Position numbers and translations under genes: made by a program
In this document: positions 33,409 to 42,300 of the stretch, piece after piece
Layout of the letters: each line of letters starts with the position of its first letter
How positions within the stretch are numbered: the stretch's first letter is position 1
Source of the DNA: Effusibacillus dendaii
GTDB taxonomy: Bacteria; Bacillota; Bacilli; Tumebacillales; Effusibacillaceae
Reading direction: 5' to 3'
NCBI RefSeq assembly: GCF_015097055.1
Contig: NZ_AP023366.1
Coordinates: 3,189,001 to 3,253,000, forward strand
DNA length: 64,000 nt
Notes under the pieces: generated by a model
The model's database searches: none
The model's input: only the letters and a program-made list of their open reading frames with translations
Told to the model about the DNA's origin: nothing

Positions 33409-34191
33409 ATGCGAGTTATCTTATTTGAATTTTGGGGGATTCCGATTCGATCCTACGGTCTAGTCGTAGCAGTTGCTGTTTTGATGGGAATTGGAGTGAC
33501 TTTGCATTTTGCAAAGCAAGCGAACAAACAAAGTGAACAGATTCTAAACCTTTCCCTCATCGCCGTACTAGGGGGCTTAGTGGGTGCTCGACTTTGGGAA
33601 GTTCTGTTCTTCCAACCTGAATACTATTTGAGCCACCCTATTGATATTGTTGCCATCTGGAAGGGCGGCATGTCAATTCAGGGAGGACTAGCAGGCGGTG
33701 TTATAACGGCTGTCTGGTACATCCGAAAACTCGGATGGAAATTCTGGGATACAGCTGACTTATTTGCACCTGGTTTGATTTTAGGACAAGCGGTTGGACG
33801 TATTGCCTGTTTCCTGAATGGTGATGCATATGGTTCACCGACGGGCAGTTCCTTTGGTATCGTTTACCCGCCCGGAACTGTAGCCTACGATCAATACGGG
33901 AATCAGCCGTTGTGGCCAGCCGAAGTCTGGGAGGGTCAGTGGAACCTGATTGTTTTCGCTGTTCTGCTTATTTTAAAAAGTCGAACCCGGTCGAAAGGAT
34001 TTCTATTTCTGTCTTACATAGGCTTGTATTCTGTAGGACGGTTTGCTCTCGAGTTTTTAAGAGGGGACAGCCCGCATTACTTGTTTGGATGGACAGCTGC
34101 TCAATGGACAAGTGTAGTTGCTTTCGCGGTGACAATTCTTGGTTTGCTGGTGACAAGAAAAGAGGTTACAAAACATGCAGCAGGTGTTTGA
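33409..34191 (+). CDS. lgt: Prolipoprotein diacylglyceryl transferase
   Basis: The 260-residue, seven-helix membrane enzyme transfers diacylglycerol from phosphatidylglycerol to the lipobox Cys. Key segments are present: IPIRSYGLVVAVAVLMG, GARLWEVLF, GGMSIQGGLAGG and the signature GQAVGRIACFLNGDAYG. The family residues Arg, Asn and Gly of that motif are intact, unlike the Lgt-like protein at 20.4 kb. The start has the site GTGAGGAG. It stands alone and may be a second copy of the housekeeping gene. Confidence 0.92.
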   Translation: MRVILFEFWGIPIRSYGLVVAVAVLMGIGVTLHFAKQANKQSEQILNLSLIAVLGGLVGARLWEVLFFQPEYYLSHPIDIVAIWKGGMSIQGGLAGGVITAVWYIRKLGWKFWDTADLFAPGLILGQAVGRIACFLNGDAYGSPTGSSFGIVYPPGTVAYDQYGNQPLWPAEVWEGQWNLIVFAVLLILKSRTRSKGFLFLSYIGLYSVGRFALEFLRGDSPHYLFGWTAAQWTSVVAFAVTILGLLVTRKEVTKHAAGV

Positions 34192-34248
34192 GATTCTTGA
34201 AGAAAAAACTTGACGTTTCAACCCCTGCACCATCCTCTCTCCAGTATT

Positions 34249-34380
34249 GATCTTTCCGCCACCAAAGGTACATGTGCGGCAGAGGACTGTTTCGCCAATA
34301 CGCCTGAAGCCAAATGGTTGGCCGACCACGCGCGGATTACGGATTCATTATCCGGTATCCGAAAGGAAAAGAGTCGGTCG
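34249..34380 (+). pseudogene. Fragment copied from the vanY-like gene
   Basis: These 130 bp match about 6778-6908 of the carboxypeptidase gene almost base for base (for example CACCAAAGGTACATGTGCGG and GAAGCCAAATGGTTGGCCG). There are a few substitutions and an indel where the original has GCGGCTGATTACG. No start or end of the gene is included. It is a dead partial duplication; the rest of the gap 34192-34584 holds nothing I can support. Confidence 0.9.
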
Positions 34381-34584
34381 CCGCATGCTTTTTCTGCTGA
34401 ATGTTTTAATGGACGATCAAATCGAGCGACATAGCCACCCTCAACTTTTTGTATGGAAGCTAACATTTGTGATTCCTCATCTAAAAAATGGTTCATTACC
34501 ACGCGGTTACTTGTGAAAGTAGATCACCGAGCAAATGTCAGCGAGTACCATGGGCATCTCTAGATAGATTCGGTGGAGGCCAAT

Positions 34585-34606
34585 AAAAAAGAGCCTTTCG
34601 GCTCTG
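34585..34606 (-). terminator. Terminator of EthD-family gene
   Basis: On the minus strand CAGAGCCGAAAGGCTCTTTTTT: a stem of GAGCC with a run of six T. Confidence 0.8.
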
Positions 34607-34630
34607 AGAAAAACATATGCAGGTAGTTGC

Positions 34631-34933
34631 CTATTCTGCGATCAAAATGATCGGGGGCTTGTTTAGGAATGGAACTAAATTTGCGACATCTCCCTGTACT
34701 TCTTGCCCTTCAGCCGAGGACAATGATTGATTCAATGTGTCTACGTCCTCAAATTCCAACTCCGCCACTAAATACATGTTTTGGTCGGTGTTCTCGCCAT
34801 GCAACACTCGATTAATCGCTGCATTTTTAAGAGTGGGGAGTTTTTTGGCAAGAGGAATATGCACATCAAAATAATGCTTTTCGAATCCTTCTTTGTCTTT
34901 CGGCTCTTCATAAATTACAATTACTTTCGCCAT
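34631..34933 (-). CDS. EthD-family small protein
   Basis: The 100-residue product has a ferredoxin-like dimeric alpha-beta barrel of the EthD family: KVIVIYEEPKDKEGFEKHYF with HIPLAKKLP, then LVAELEFEDVDTLNQSL. Members accompany degradative oxidation systems but their reaction is unclear. ATG 34933 has the site AGGAGGG; an upstream extension to 35011 lacks one. It is flanked by terminators and appears monocistronic. Confidence 0.8.
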   Translation of the reverse strand: MAKVIVIYEEPKDKEGFEKHYFDVHIPLAKKLPTLKNAAINRVLHGENTDQNMYLVAELEFEDVDTLNQSLSSAEGQEVQGDVANLVPFLNKPPIILIAE

Positions 34934-35087
34934 TTCTAATGCCCTCCTATTAACGTCCTCATAGAAGGTATATGCGATATATTCCCGTTTTAGTATGAAC
35001 TGCATCAACAATTGCAGGCACTGGAAGAATTCTCAGAGTTATTCGTGAGTCAAATATTGTGAAGCTGCTTCCGGCATCACTGTATTT

Positions 35088-35126
35088 GTAGAGTAAAGGG
35101 CTGGTAAGCCCAGCCCTTTACTCTAC
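35088..35126. terminator. Long perfect hairpin between two minus-strand genes
   Basis: GTAGAGTAAAGGGCTGG pairs with CCAGCCCTTTACTCTAC around a short loop. No T-run longer than three follows, so it may be a strong transcript-end or RNA-stabilising structure for the gene at 35177. Confidence 0.7.
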
Positions 35127-35176
35127 ATTTAAATTTTGAGACTGAGGCTGAACCCATCGTCCCCGGTAGGCTAGGC

Positions 35177-35350
35177 TTATTCTTCGCTATTCGTTACTTT
35201 CTGTTCGTAATGTTTACTCAAATAGCTGTTTTCCCCTGGTGAAAAATTGACCGACTGAAGGCTCAATTTAGGATTTTTTCCGTACAGACCTTTGGCCTTG
35301 TCTTTTACATCCTCGCCAACCTGAAACAACGGCTCTTTTTCCGCCATCAT
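35177..35350 (-). CDS. Small soluble hypothetical protein
   Basis: About 57 residues from ATG 35350 or 35347, with a strong site (GCAGGAGG). The sequence is hydrophilic and charged (MAEKEPLFQVGEDVKDKAKG, then KHYEQKVTNSEE), without Cys, signal or membrane segment. The start QVGEDVKDKAKGLYGKNP could form a short beta-rich KOW/SH3-like unit, but I recognise no family. It has its own terminator hairpins on both sides, suggesting a separately transcribed, possibly abundant protein. Confidence 0.65.
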   Translation of the reverse strand: MMAEKEPLFQVGEDVKDKAKGLYGKNPKLSLQSVNFSPGENSYLSKHYEQKVTNSEE

Positions 35351-35423
35351 GACACCTCCTGCAAAATGTAGGCATAGTTTTTCCACTGGAAACAATGATC
35401 ATCCACATTGCAGTATTTGCCCA

Positions 35424-35460
35424 GCAGAAAACAGGCTGCCCTTGGCGGCCTGTTTTCTGC
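35424..35460. terminator. Terminator hairpin after SCO1 gene
   Basis: GCAGAAAACAGGC pairs with GCCTGTTTTCTGC. On the minus strand it directly follows the SCO1 stop codon. Confidence 0.75.
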
Positions 35461-36087
35461 TTAACTTGATTTGGTTAATTCCAAAATATCTTCCAGAATT
35501 TGTTGATTGTCCATATTTTTTCCCATCGTATAGATTTTCCGGATGTTGTTGTTCTGGTCGATCAGGAAAAGGGATTTGGTGGGATGCGTGAAAAATCCGT
35601 CGTCTTGTTTTTCGGCAAATAGGTTATAGCTTTTCAAAACTTCCTGAATTTCTTGTTCCGTTCCGGTATAAAAATTCCATCCGCTCCAATCGACCTTCAG
35701 CTTGTTGCCGTAATTTTTCAGATTGGCCGGTGTATCCCGTGTTGGGTCAAACGTAATGGTGACAAATTCCGTTTTGTTTCCGAACAGGTGGCGTTTTTTC
35801 AACTGTTCCTGGATCGATACCATATTGATCGTGGTAGTCGGGCAAATATCCGGACAGTTCAGGTAGATAAACTCCACCAGTTTGACTTTTGGCGCGAGAT
35901 CCTGAAACGATTGCCGCTGTCCGTTAATATTTTGCAACGTCCAGTTGGGCGCCGCGTTGACCACGGGCAGCCGCGTGAATCCCCACGCAATCCAATAAGC
36001 CAGGCCGCCTGCAAATGCGAGGCTAAGAATAACAATGATGAGGGTCAAAATTCGTTTGTTCGCAATTCGTGTAAGGTTTCCCCGCAT
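35461..36087 (-). CDS. SCO1/SenC copper chaperone
   Basis: The 208-residue product has an N-terminal membrane anchor (ILTLIIVILSLAFAGGLAYWI) and a thioredoxin-like SCO domain. The copper ligands are CPDIC and the His in GFFTHPTKSLFLID. TFDPTRDTPANL is a further family signature. SCO proteins deliver copper to the CuA site of cytochrome c oxidase or act as thiol-redox proteins outside the membrane. A broken YtkA-like lipoprotein gene lies just upstream, a common partner. Confidence 0.95.
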   Translation of the reverse strand: MRGNLTRIANKRILTLIIVILSLAFAGGLAYWIAWGFTRLPVVNAAPNWTLQNINGQRQSFQDLAPKVKLVEFIYLNCPDICPTTTINMVSIQEQLKKRHLFGNKTEFVTITFDPTRDTPANLKNYGNKLKVDWSGWNFYTGTEQEIQEVLKSYNLFAEKQDDGFFTHPTKSLFLIDQNNNIRKIYTMGKNMDNQQILEDILELTKSS

Positions 36088-36120
36088 TAAAAAACGAACT
36101 CCTTTCCCCTGAAGATGGTC

Positions 36121-36445
36121 CTACTTTACAACGTCAATCTTCATGTCCTTCATAGAATGTTGGTCTCTTGCCGTGACGTGATACATCACATGGTAAGTAC
36201 CTGCATCGGAAAACACATGTTTCACGTAATATTCGCCGGAAGCCCCTTTTGTCGCTTCGAGCATTTGACTTTCTTAACGGACAATGTAACCGGTTGCCCG
36301 ATTTTTACGGGGGAAGCAGGTTGCGGTTGAAACGTGACCTGAATGGGAGTGGCTGACTGTGGCTGCTGATTCGTGCAGCAGCCGCTTGTTGCAAGCGCCG
36401 CAGCTAAGACCGCAATAGCTATAAGTGAGCGTCGAAGCCTTAGTT
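36121..36445 (-). pseudogene. YtkA-like lipoprotein, frameshifted
   Basis: The minus strand shows a lipoprotein signal (AVLAAALATSGCC), QPASPVKIGQPVTLSVKK, then a change of frame with loss of about 25 residues. It continues QMLEATKGASGEYYVKHVFS, DAGTYHVMYHVTARDQHSM and KIDVVK. This is a YtkA domain (immunoglobulin-like, found with SCO1 and copper proteins). The frame shift, internal deletion and absence of a start codon after AAGGAG show that it is dead. Confidence 0.75.
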
Positions 36446-36613
36446 GAAATTCTCCTTGTAGTAAATGTTAATTCTATTATATTTGACCGGACAAGAAATG
36501 ATAAGCAACAAAAGTGTGAATGAAACAATCAGCGAGCAGGAGTTCTGGGAAGCTGCGAAAGTTTTGTCTCTGGCATGACAGGGAGGGTATATAATGTGGA
36601 GAAAGGGGGCGAT

Positions 36614-36847
36614 ATGTATATGATCGTACACATTCTTTTAGGGCTTCTATTAGCCTTTGTTCTTTGGAAATTGTTGAAGATTTCATTTAAAACGATCGTA
36701 TGGCTGGTTCTGATCGGTTTGATAGTGGCGTTGATTGCTCCCGGGATGTTGTTTGTGGTAGGCGGAATCGGTTTCGTAATCCTAAGCGTGCTGGGAGGAC
36801 TGGTGCTGCTCACTTTGTTTGGATTTTTCTTTTTGGATGGAGATTGA
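36614..36847 (+). CDS. Small hydrophobic membrane protein
   Basis: The 77-residue product consists almost wholly of three hydrophobic stretches (MYMIVHILLGLLLAFVLW, IVWLVLIGLIVALIAPGML, FVILSVLGGLVLLTLFGFFF) ending in Asp-Gly-Asp. ATG 36614 has the site AAAGGGGG. No family is recognised. It stands alone upstream of an IS607 element whose insertion could have separated it from former neighbours. Confidence 0.65.
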   Translation: MYMIVHILLGLLLAFVLWKLLKISFKTIVWLVLIGLIVALIAPGMLFVVGGIGFVILSVLGGLVLLTLFGFFFLDGD

Positions 36848-36918
36848 CAGGTATCCCCCTTAAGGAACTTCGCCGCTGTGACGGGGAGTGTCTCGTAAAG
36901 GGGCTTGAACTGTAAACA

Positions 36919-36947
36919 TTGATTCTGCCTAAAACTGACTGTATACT
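36919..36947 (+). promoter_or_regulatory. Promoter of IS607 resolvase, giving a leaderless mRNA
   Basis: TTGATT (36919-36924) and TATACT (36942-36947) are spaced 17 bp. The ATG of tnpA is only 7 bp after the -10 box, so transcription should start at or next to the start codon. No ribosome site is present. Confidence 0.6.
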
Positions 36948-36953
36948 ATCAAT

Positions 36954-37583
36954 ATGGACAGATTAGTAACGATAGGCGAAGCTTCAAAGGTGTTGGGAGT
37001 ATCGATTACAACACTCCGGCGATGGGAAAAAGAAGGCCGTTTGCAACCGGATGAAATTACCCCCGGCGGCCATCGGCGATACGATCTTGTGAAACTGCGG
37101 CCTGAATTGTTCCGGCTTCAGCGCAGCGACAGAACAACCGTGGCCTATGCCAGAGTATCAAGCCACGATCAGAAAGAGGATTTGGAGCGACAGAAACAAG
37201 TCCTTGAAATGTACTGCGCTTCGCAAGGGTGGACGTTTGAAGTGGTTTCTGACCTTGGATCGGGAATGAACTACCACAAAAAAGGTTTGAAACGCCTCTT
37301 ACACGCCATCTTGCAGGACGAAGTAGGCAGACTGGTCATCACACACAAAGATCGTCTCCTTCGTTTTGGTGCGGAGCTGGTCTTCGCCATTTGTGAGGCG
37401 AAAGAGGTGGAAGTGGTGATTCTCAACCAGGGCGAAGACACTACGTTTGAAGAAGATCTTGCCAAGGATGTTTTGGAGATTATCACGGTGTTTTCTGCAC
37501 GGCTCTACGGTTCGCGTTTACGCAAGAACCAGAAGCTCATAGAAGGGATGAAGCGGGTGGTTGAGGATGCTGAGAAGCCATAA
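36954..37583 (+). CDS. tnpA: IS607 serine resolvase/transposase TnpA
   Basis: The product has 209 residues. The N-terminal MerR-type helix-turn-helix (TIGEASKVLGVSITTLRRWE, with PGGHRRYD) is followed by a small serine-recombinase domain with the catalytic Ser in AYARVSSHDQKEDLERQ and the motif GSGMNYHKKGLKRLL. It cuts and rejoins DNA through a Ser-DNA bond and needs no target inverted repeat. It is intact and overlaps tnpB by 17 bp. Translation probably starts on a leaderless transcript. Confidence 0.95.
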   Translation: MDRLVTIGEASKVLGVSITTLRRWEKEGRLQPDEITPGGHRRYDLVKLRPELFRLQRSDRTTVAYARVSSHDQKEDLERQKQVLEMYCASQGWTFEVVSDLGSGMNYHKKGLKRLLHAILQDEVGRLVITHKDRLLRFGAELVFAICEAKEVEVVILNQGEDTTFEEDLAKDVLEIITVFSARLYGSRLRKNQKLIEGMKRVVEDAEKP

Positions 37584-38733
37584 GATTGCGCTTCAACCGA
37601 ATAACAAGCAGTCCACCTACTTCGCAAAAGCGTGTGGTGTGGCTCGCTTTGCCTTCAATTGGGGCTTGGCAGAATGGAAGCGACAGTATGAAGCAGGTGA
37701 AAAGCCGACAGAAGCGTCACTTCGCCGTCAACTGAACTCGATTAAAAGAGATCAGTTTCCGTGGATGCTCGAAGTGACGAAAAACGCCCCGCAAATGGCG
37801 ATCATCCATTTGGGGCAGGCGTTCAGGAACTTTTTTTCTGGTCGCGCGAAGTATCCCACATTCAAAAAGAAAGGCGTCCATGACAGTTTTACGTTGACCA
37901 ACGATCAGTTTGCGGTCAGTGGCAAGCGAATCCGCATCCCGAATCTTGGTTGGGTACGGATGCGGGAAGCGTTGAGGTTTTCCGGCAAAATCATGTCTGC
38001 CACCATTTCGCGTAAGGCGGGCAAGTGGTTTGTCAGTATTACGGTAGACACCGAAGACGTACCGCCGATGAGCGAAAGCCAAGCCATCGTCGGTGTGGAT
38101 TTGGGAATCAATCGTCTGGCCACCTTGTCGGACGGGACGATGGTGTCGGGAGCGAAGCCGCATAAGACTCTTTTGAAACGGTTGCGCCGTCTGTCCCGCT
38201 CTCTATCGCGTAAGCAAAAAGGTTCAAAGAACAGAGCGAAGGCGAAACAGAAATTAGCGAAGCTCCACGTGCGGATCGCCAACATTCGCCATGATGAGTT
38301 GCACAAGCTGACGACCAACCTGGCGAGCCAATATGGCGTGATCGTGATCGAGGACCTAAACGTCAAAGGTATGATGACGAATCATCGCTTGGCGCGAGCG
38401 GTTGGCGACATGGGTTTTCATGAATTTCGCAGGCAGTTGGAGTATAAGACGGCGATGCGAGGCGGACGGGTGATTGTCGCAGACAGGTGGTTTGCATCGA
38501 GCAAGGCATGCTCAGATTGTGGCACAAAGGAAGAGGACATGCCACTGTCGATACGCGAGTGGACATGCCCTGAGTGCGGAATCCATCATGATCGAGACTT
38601 GAATGCTGCAAGGAATCTGATGAAATTGGCCGTGAGTTCCACGGCGACAGCCTGTGGAGAGAGCGTAAGACCTGCTAACACAGGGGCAGCCTCAACGAAG
38701 CAGGAATTCAACGTCAAAGCTACCTATGTGTAG
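37567..38733 (+). CDS. tnpB: TnpB RNA-guided nuclease of IS607
   Basis: The 388-residue product has the RuvC-like triad: Asp 178 in IVGVDLGINRLAT, Glu 262 in VIEDLNVKG, and Asp 344 in HHDRDLNAARN. The zinc finger CSDCG...CPECG lies between the last two. The N-terminal REC/WED part is complete (KIALQPNNKQSTYFAKACGV). TnpB cuts DNA next to a target-adjacent motif using an RNA made from the element end, which helps the element to persist. All catalytic residues are intact. Confidence 0.95.
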   Translation: MLRSHKIALQPNNKQSTYFAKACGVARFAFNWGLAEWKRQYEAGEKPTEASLRRQLNSIKRDQFPWMLEVTKNAPQMAIIHLGQAFRNFFSGRAKYPTFKKKGVHDSFTLTNDQFAVSGKRIRIPNLGWVRMREALRFSGKIMSATISRKAGKWFVSITVDTEDVPPMSESQAIVGVDLGINRLATLSDGTMVSGAKPHKTLLKRLRRLSRSLSRKQKGSKNRAKAKQKLAKLHVRIANIRHDELHKLTTNLASQYGVIVIEDLNVKGMMTNHRLARAVGDMGFHEFRRQLEYKTAMRGGRVIVADRWFASSKACSDCGTKEEDMPLSIREWTCPECGIHHDRDLNAARNLMKLAVSSTATACGESVRPANTGAASTKQEFNVKATYV

Positions 38734-38776
38734 ATTTGAGTAAGTTTGGAGGAACGGATGAGAACTTCCTTCTTTT

Positions 38777-38959
38777 TCAGGACTTGCTATCGGTTGATTC
38801 GCTTTCTTTATCTTTATTGATGCCTTGCATGGAATCCTTGAATTCTTTAATGCTTTTCCCCATAGCCTGCCCAATCTGCGGCAGTTTGTTGGGACCGAAC
38901 ACAATCAGTGCAATTACCAGAATCAGGATTAAACCAGGGATACCGATATCAGAGAACAT
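38777..38959 (-). CDS. tatA: Twin-arginine translocase subunit TatA
   Basis: The 60-residue product begins with a short transmembrane helix ([21 protein letters not shown]), the FGPxKLP hinge and an amphipathic helix ([16 protein letters not shown]), then a charged tail. It is the pore-forming component of Tat export of folded proteins. No tatC lies nearby. ATG 38959 has the site GAGGAGG. Confidence 0.93.
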   Translation of the reverse strand: MFSDIGIPGLILILVIALIVFGPNKLPQIGQAMGKSIKEFKDSMQGINKDKESESTDSKS

Positions 38960-39065
38960 AAATCTACCTCCTCTCATCTACTCTATTAGTTTACCTCTTC
39001 AAGCCGGAAAAACGGAATAGTTAATTTGTGACAGAGTGAATGTCCCGAAACAGTAAGCAAACAGA

Positions 39066-39236
39066 TCATTTTACTGAGATTTGGGCCAATTCAAGCAGAT
39101 TGCGTACTTCGTAATCCGGCCTTGCGTCAAGCTCCTCAAAAGTTTGATGTGTCCGGTTAATCCAACCGACCGTAAAACCGAACGATTTGGAACCGGCTAC
39201 GTCCCAAGCGTTTGATGAAACAAATAAAATGTTTTG
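39066..39236 (-). pseudogene. Haloacid dehalogenase type II, C-terminal remnant
   Basis: A minus-strand frame without a start reads NILFVSSNAWDVAGSKSFGF, TVGWINR, THQTFEELDARPDYEVRNL and LLELAQISVK. It matches the end of L-2-haloacid dehalogenases (SSNxWDxxGAKxFGxxxxWxNR, then PD). The N-terminal two thirds with the nucleophile Asp are gone. It marks a rearrangement directly upstream of the P-type ATPase cluster. Confidence 0.8.
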
Positions 39237-39398
39237 TCTGGAGGTTTAGGCCTGTTCAAGGCCTAATTGGTACAACGTCACCGCCCCCTATGAGTGTAAT
39301 GGTTCGAATTTGGTGACCGCGCTGCGACATTTTGTTGTTGTATAAAAAACGGTTCAATCCCCAAAATAACCCTATGTTGTTTGGGAAAGGGGGATTCG

Positions 39399-42300
39399 AT
39401 GTTTGGGCGTGCAATTCCCGGTCGTATTCGGATACAAGTACATAGTTTAAAGCACAACCATTTTTTGAAAAGGGAATGGGAGCGGAAGCTCCTTCAACTG
39501 GCCGGTGTGATGGGGGTAGAGGCCAATCCAATTACAGGACGTGTACTGATTCTGTTTGACGAATCGGCTGTGACAGCGGATCAGATTGGTGAATGGGTGG
39601 AAGAAATCGAAGAAATATATGCGATGGCAGAAGAGTCTGGCGAGTTGACAAAAGCGGCGGCAGAAGCTGCTTCAACGGCAGAAGCGTGGCTTGAGGCAGG
39701 TGAGTATCAGGAGTGGCATGCCCGGCCGATCGAAGCGGCGATTGAACTGTTGAGAACGAACGAAAACGGCCTTCCATCGTCCGAAATCAATCAAAGGTTG
39801 GCTCGTCACGGGCCGAACGCTTTGCAGGAGGCCCCGCGCCCAGGTTGGTGGCGCTTATTTTTTCGTCAATTTGCCAACTTTATGACGATTGCGTTGATGG
39901 CATCCGCTTTTGCGACGCTGCTGCTGGGACGGGTGATGGATGCGGCCAGTATTTTTGCCGTACTTCTGTTGAATGCGTCACTGGGAACGTTTCAAGAGCG
40001 AAAGGCGGAAGACGAAGCGCAGGCGCTCCGCAAACTGACTGCGCCAACCGCAAAGGTGCTGCGTGACGGACAGGAAGTGGAAGTCCCGGCAAATACACTG
40101 GTGCCTGGCGATGTGATTGTCGTTGATCCAGGCGACCAAATTCCGGCGGATGCGAGATTGATCGACTGTTGGAATTTGGAAGTGGACGAGTCTTCGCTCA
40201 CAGGCGAATCCGTTCCTGTCCGGAAAAAATCCGGCTTGTGCAACAATGATACCGCTCTTGCGGATCGCACCAATATGCTGTTTATGGGAAGCCATGTGAC
40301 TCGGGGCCGTGCCCGCAGCGTGGTGGTGGCCACAGGCATGGAAACCGAACTGGGACGATTGTTCGCGCTGATTCAGAAGCAGCCGGAAGAATCCACTCCG
40401 CTGCAGAAAAAGTTAAATGTATTGGGGCAGTATCTGGTCTACGTGTCTTTAGGCATCAGTCTGTTTGTGATGCTGATTGGGCTTTTGCGCGGCAATCCGT
40501 TTGCCGATATGTTGATGACCGCCATCAGTCTCGCCACATCGGCGATACCGGAAGGATTGCCAATCATGATCACAATTGCGTTAGCGGTCGGCATGCGGCG
40601 GATGGTCGGCAAAAATGCGTTGGTCCGCAAACTGTCCGCGTTGGAAACGCTCGGTCGTGCCACCGTGATCTGTACAGATAAAACGGGCACGCTAACGAAA
40701 AACGAGATGACTGTACGTGCGGTATCCACTGCGGTGAAAACATGGGATGTGAGCGGGAACGGTTTTGCGCCGATCGGTCAATTTACGGAAAACGAACAAC
40801 TTACGGATGTAAAGAAAGAAGCCGATTTGGAATGGCTGCTGAGGGCGGCCACGCTCTGCAGTGATGCAAAACTGCTTCATAATGGGACGGAAGAGTGGGA
40901 AGCGGCACTGGCGCAAGGAGGTTTGTCCAGTTTTGATGAGGGGTGGACGATTCAGGGCGATCCGACCGAAGGATCGATTCTGGTCGCGGCGGCAAAAGCG
41001 GGTATCCTGCCGGAAAGCTGCCGGAAACCGTGGGAACGGCTGAAAGAAACACCATTTGAATCAGAAAGAAGGCGTATGTCTGTCGTTTGCCGGGATTCTG
41101 GCAATCAATGCAAGCTGATTGTGAAAGGTGCGATTGAAGATTTGCTTATGTTGTGTGATCGAGTGCAGGTGGACGGGCAGCTGGAAACACTCACAGAATC
41201 CCATAAAAACCTGATTATGGAGAAAAATGATCAGTTTGCTTCGCGTGCCCTGCGTGTATTGGCGGTGGCTTATCGTCCTCTGCCGGATGATTATGACCCG
41301 GTTGGCGAAGAAGGGGAAATGGATGAGCAAAATCTGATTTTTCTCGGCATCATCGGAATGATCGACCCGCCGCGTGATCAGGTAAAAGAAAGTATCGCCC
41401 ACTGTCAAAAAGCGGGCATCAAAGTCGTAATGATTACCGGCGATCATCCGCAAACGGCTGCCGCTATTGCGCGTGAGCTAAACCTTTTATCCGATGGCGG
41501 CCGGGTGTTGACCGGACCTGAACTGGACCAATTAACCGATGATGAATTGGTGGAGCTTGTACCAAGTGTGGACGTTTATGCTCGCGTCTCGCCTCACCAC
41601 AAGCTGCGGATTGTCGCTTCCTTCAAAAAAAGGGGTGAAATTGTGGTGATGACGGGGGACGGTGTCAACGACTCGCCTGCCGTCAAACAGGCCGATGTCG
41701 GAATCGCAATGGGAAGAGCCGGCGTGGATGTAACCAAACAGGCGTCCTCGATGATTATTACCGATGATAATTTTGTCACGATTTGCAAGGGTGTACAGGA
41801 AGGCCGCTCGATACTCGGAAATATTCGCAAATCATTAGGGTATCTGTTAAGCGGAAATCTGGGGGAAGTGATTTATGCCACACTGGCTGTTTTAATTGGC
41901 ATGCCGCTGCCGCTCGTGCCTATCCAGATTTTGCTGATTAATCTGTTTACTGACGCCCTTCCTTCGATTGCGCTTGCGATGGGCAATTCAATCGGGGATC
42001 AGAACGCATTGTCTTTGCGAAGCGCGCGCGATGTGACAGATCGCAATCTGATTACGCAAATTGTTGCGCGCGGCGTCGTGATTGGTCTGACGACCATGGC
42101 CGTATTTTCCGGAACATTGGCACTGACCGGCAATCTGATGTTGGCTCGTACCATGGCTTTCATGACCGTTTGCGCCAGCGAGCTGATACAGGCGGTTGAT
42201 TGGTGGCGAAACGACGAAGCTGACAAGAAACACAGCAGTCTGTTGCTGCAAGACCGATTTATGACAGGAACTTTAGCGGTTTCCTGGGCGGGATTGTTAT

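Larger units (their letters stand above)
36954..38733 (+). mobile_element. IS607-family element (tnpA and tnpB)
   Basis: Two overlapping genes encode a serine resolvase with MerR-like HTH and a TnpB nuclease, the defining pair of IS607. Element ends are not marked by inverted repeats in this family, so exact borders cannot be given from one copy; the left end lies upstream of 36919 and the right end after 38733. A guide RNA of TnpB (reRNA/omega-RNA) would lie around the tnpB 3' end and right end. Confidence 0.9.

Noticed and set aside
34192-34584. Second VanY-type gene
   Set aside because: Only an internal 130-bp piece is present, with an indel and no start, signal peptide or end.
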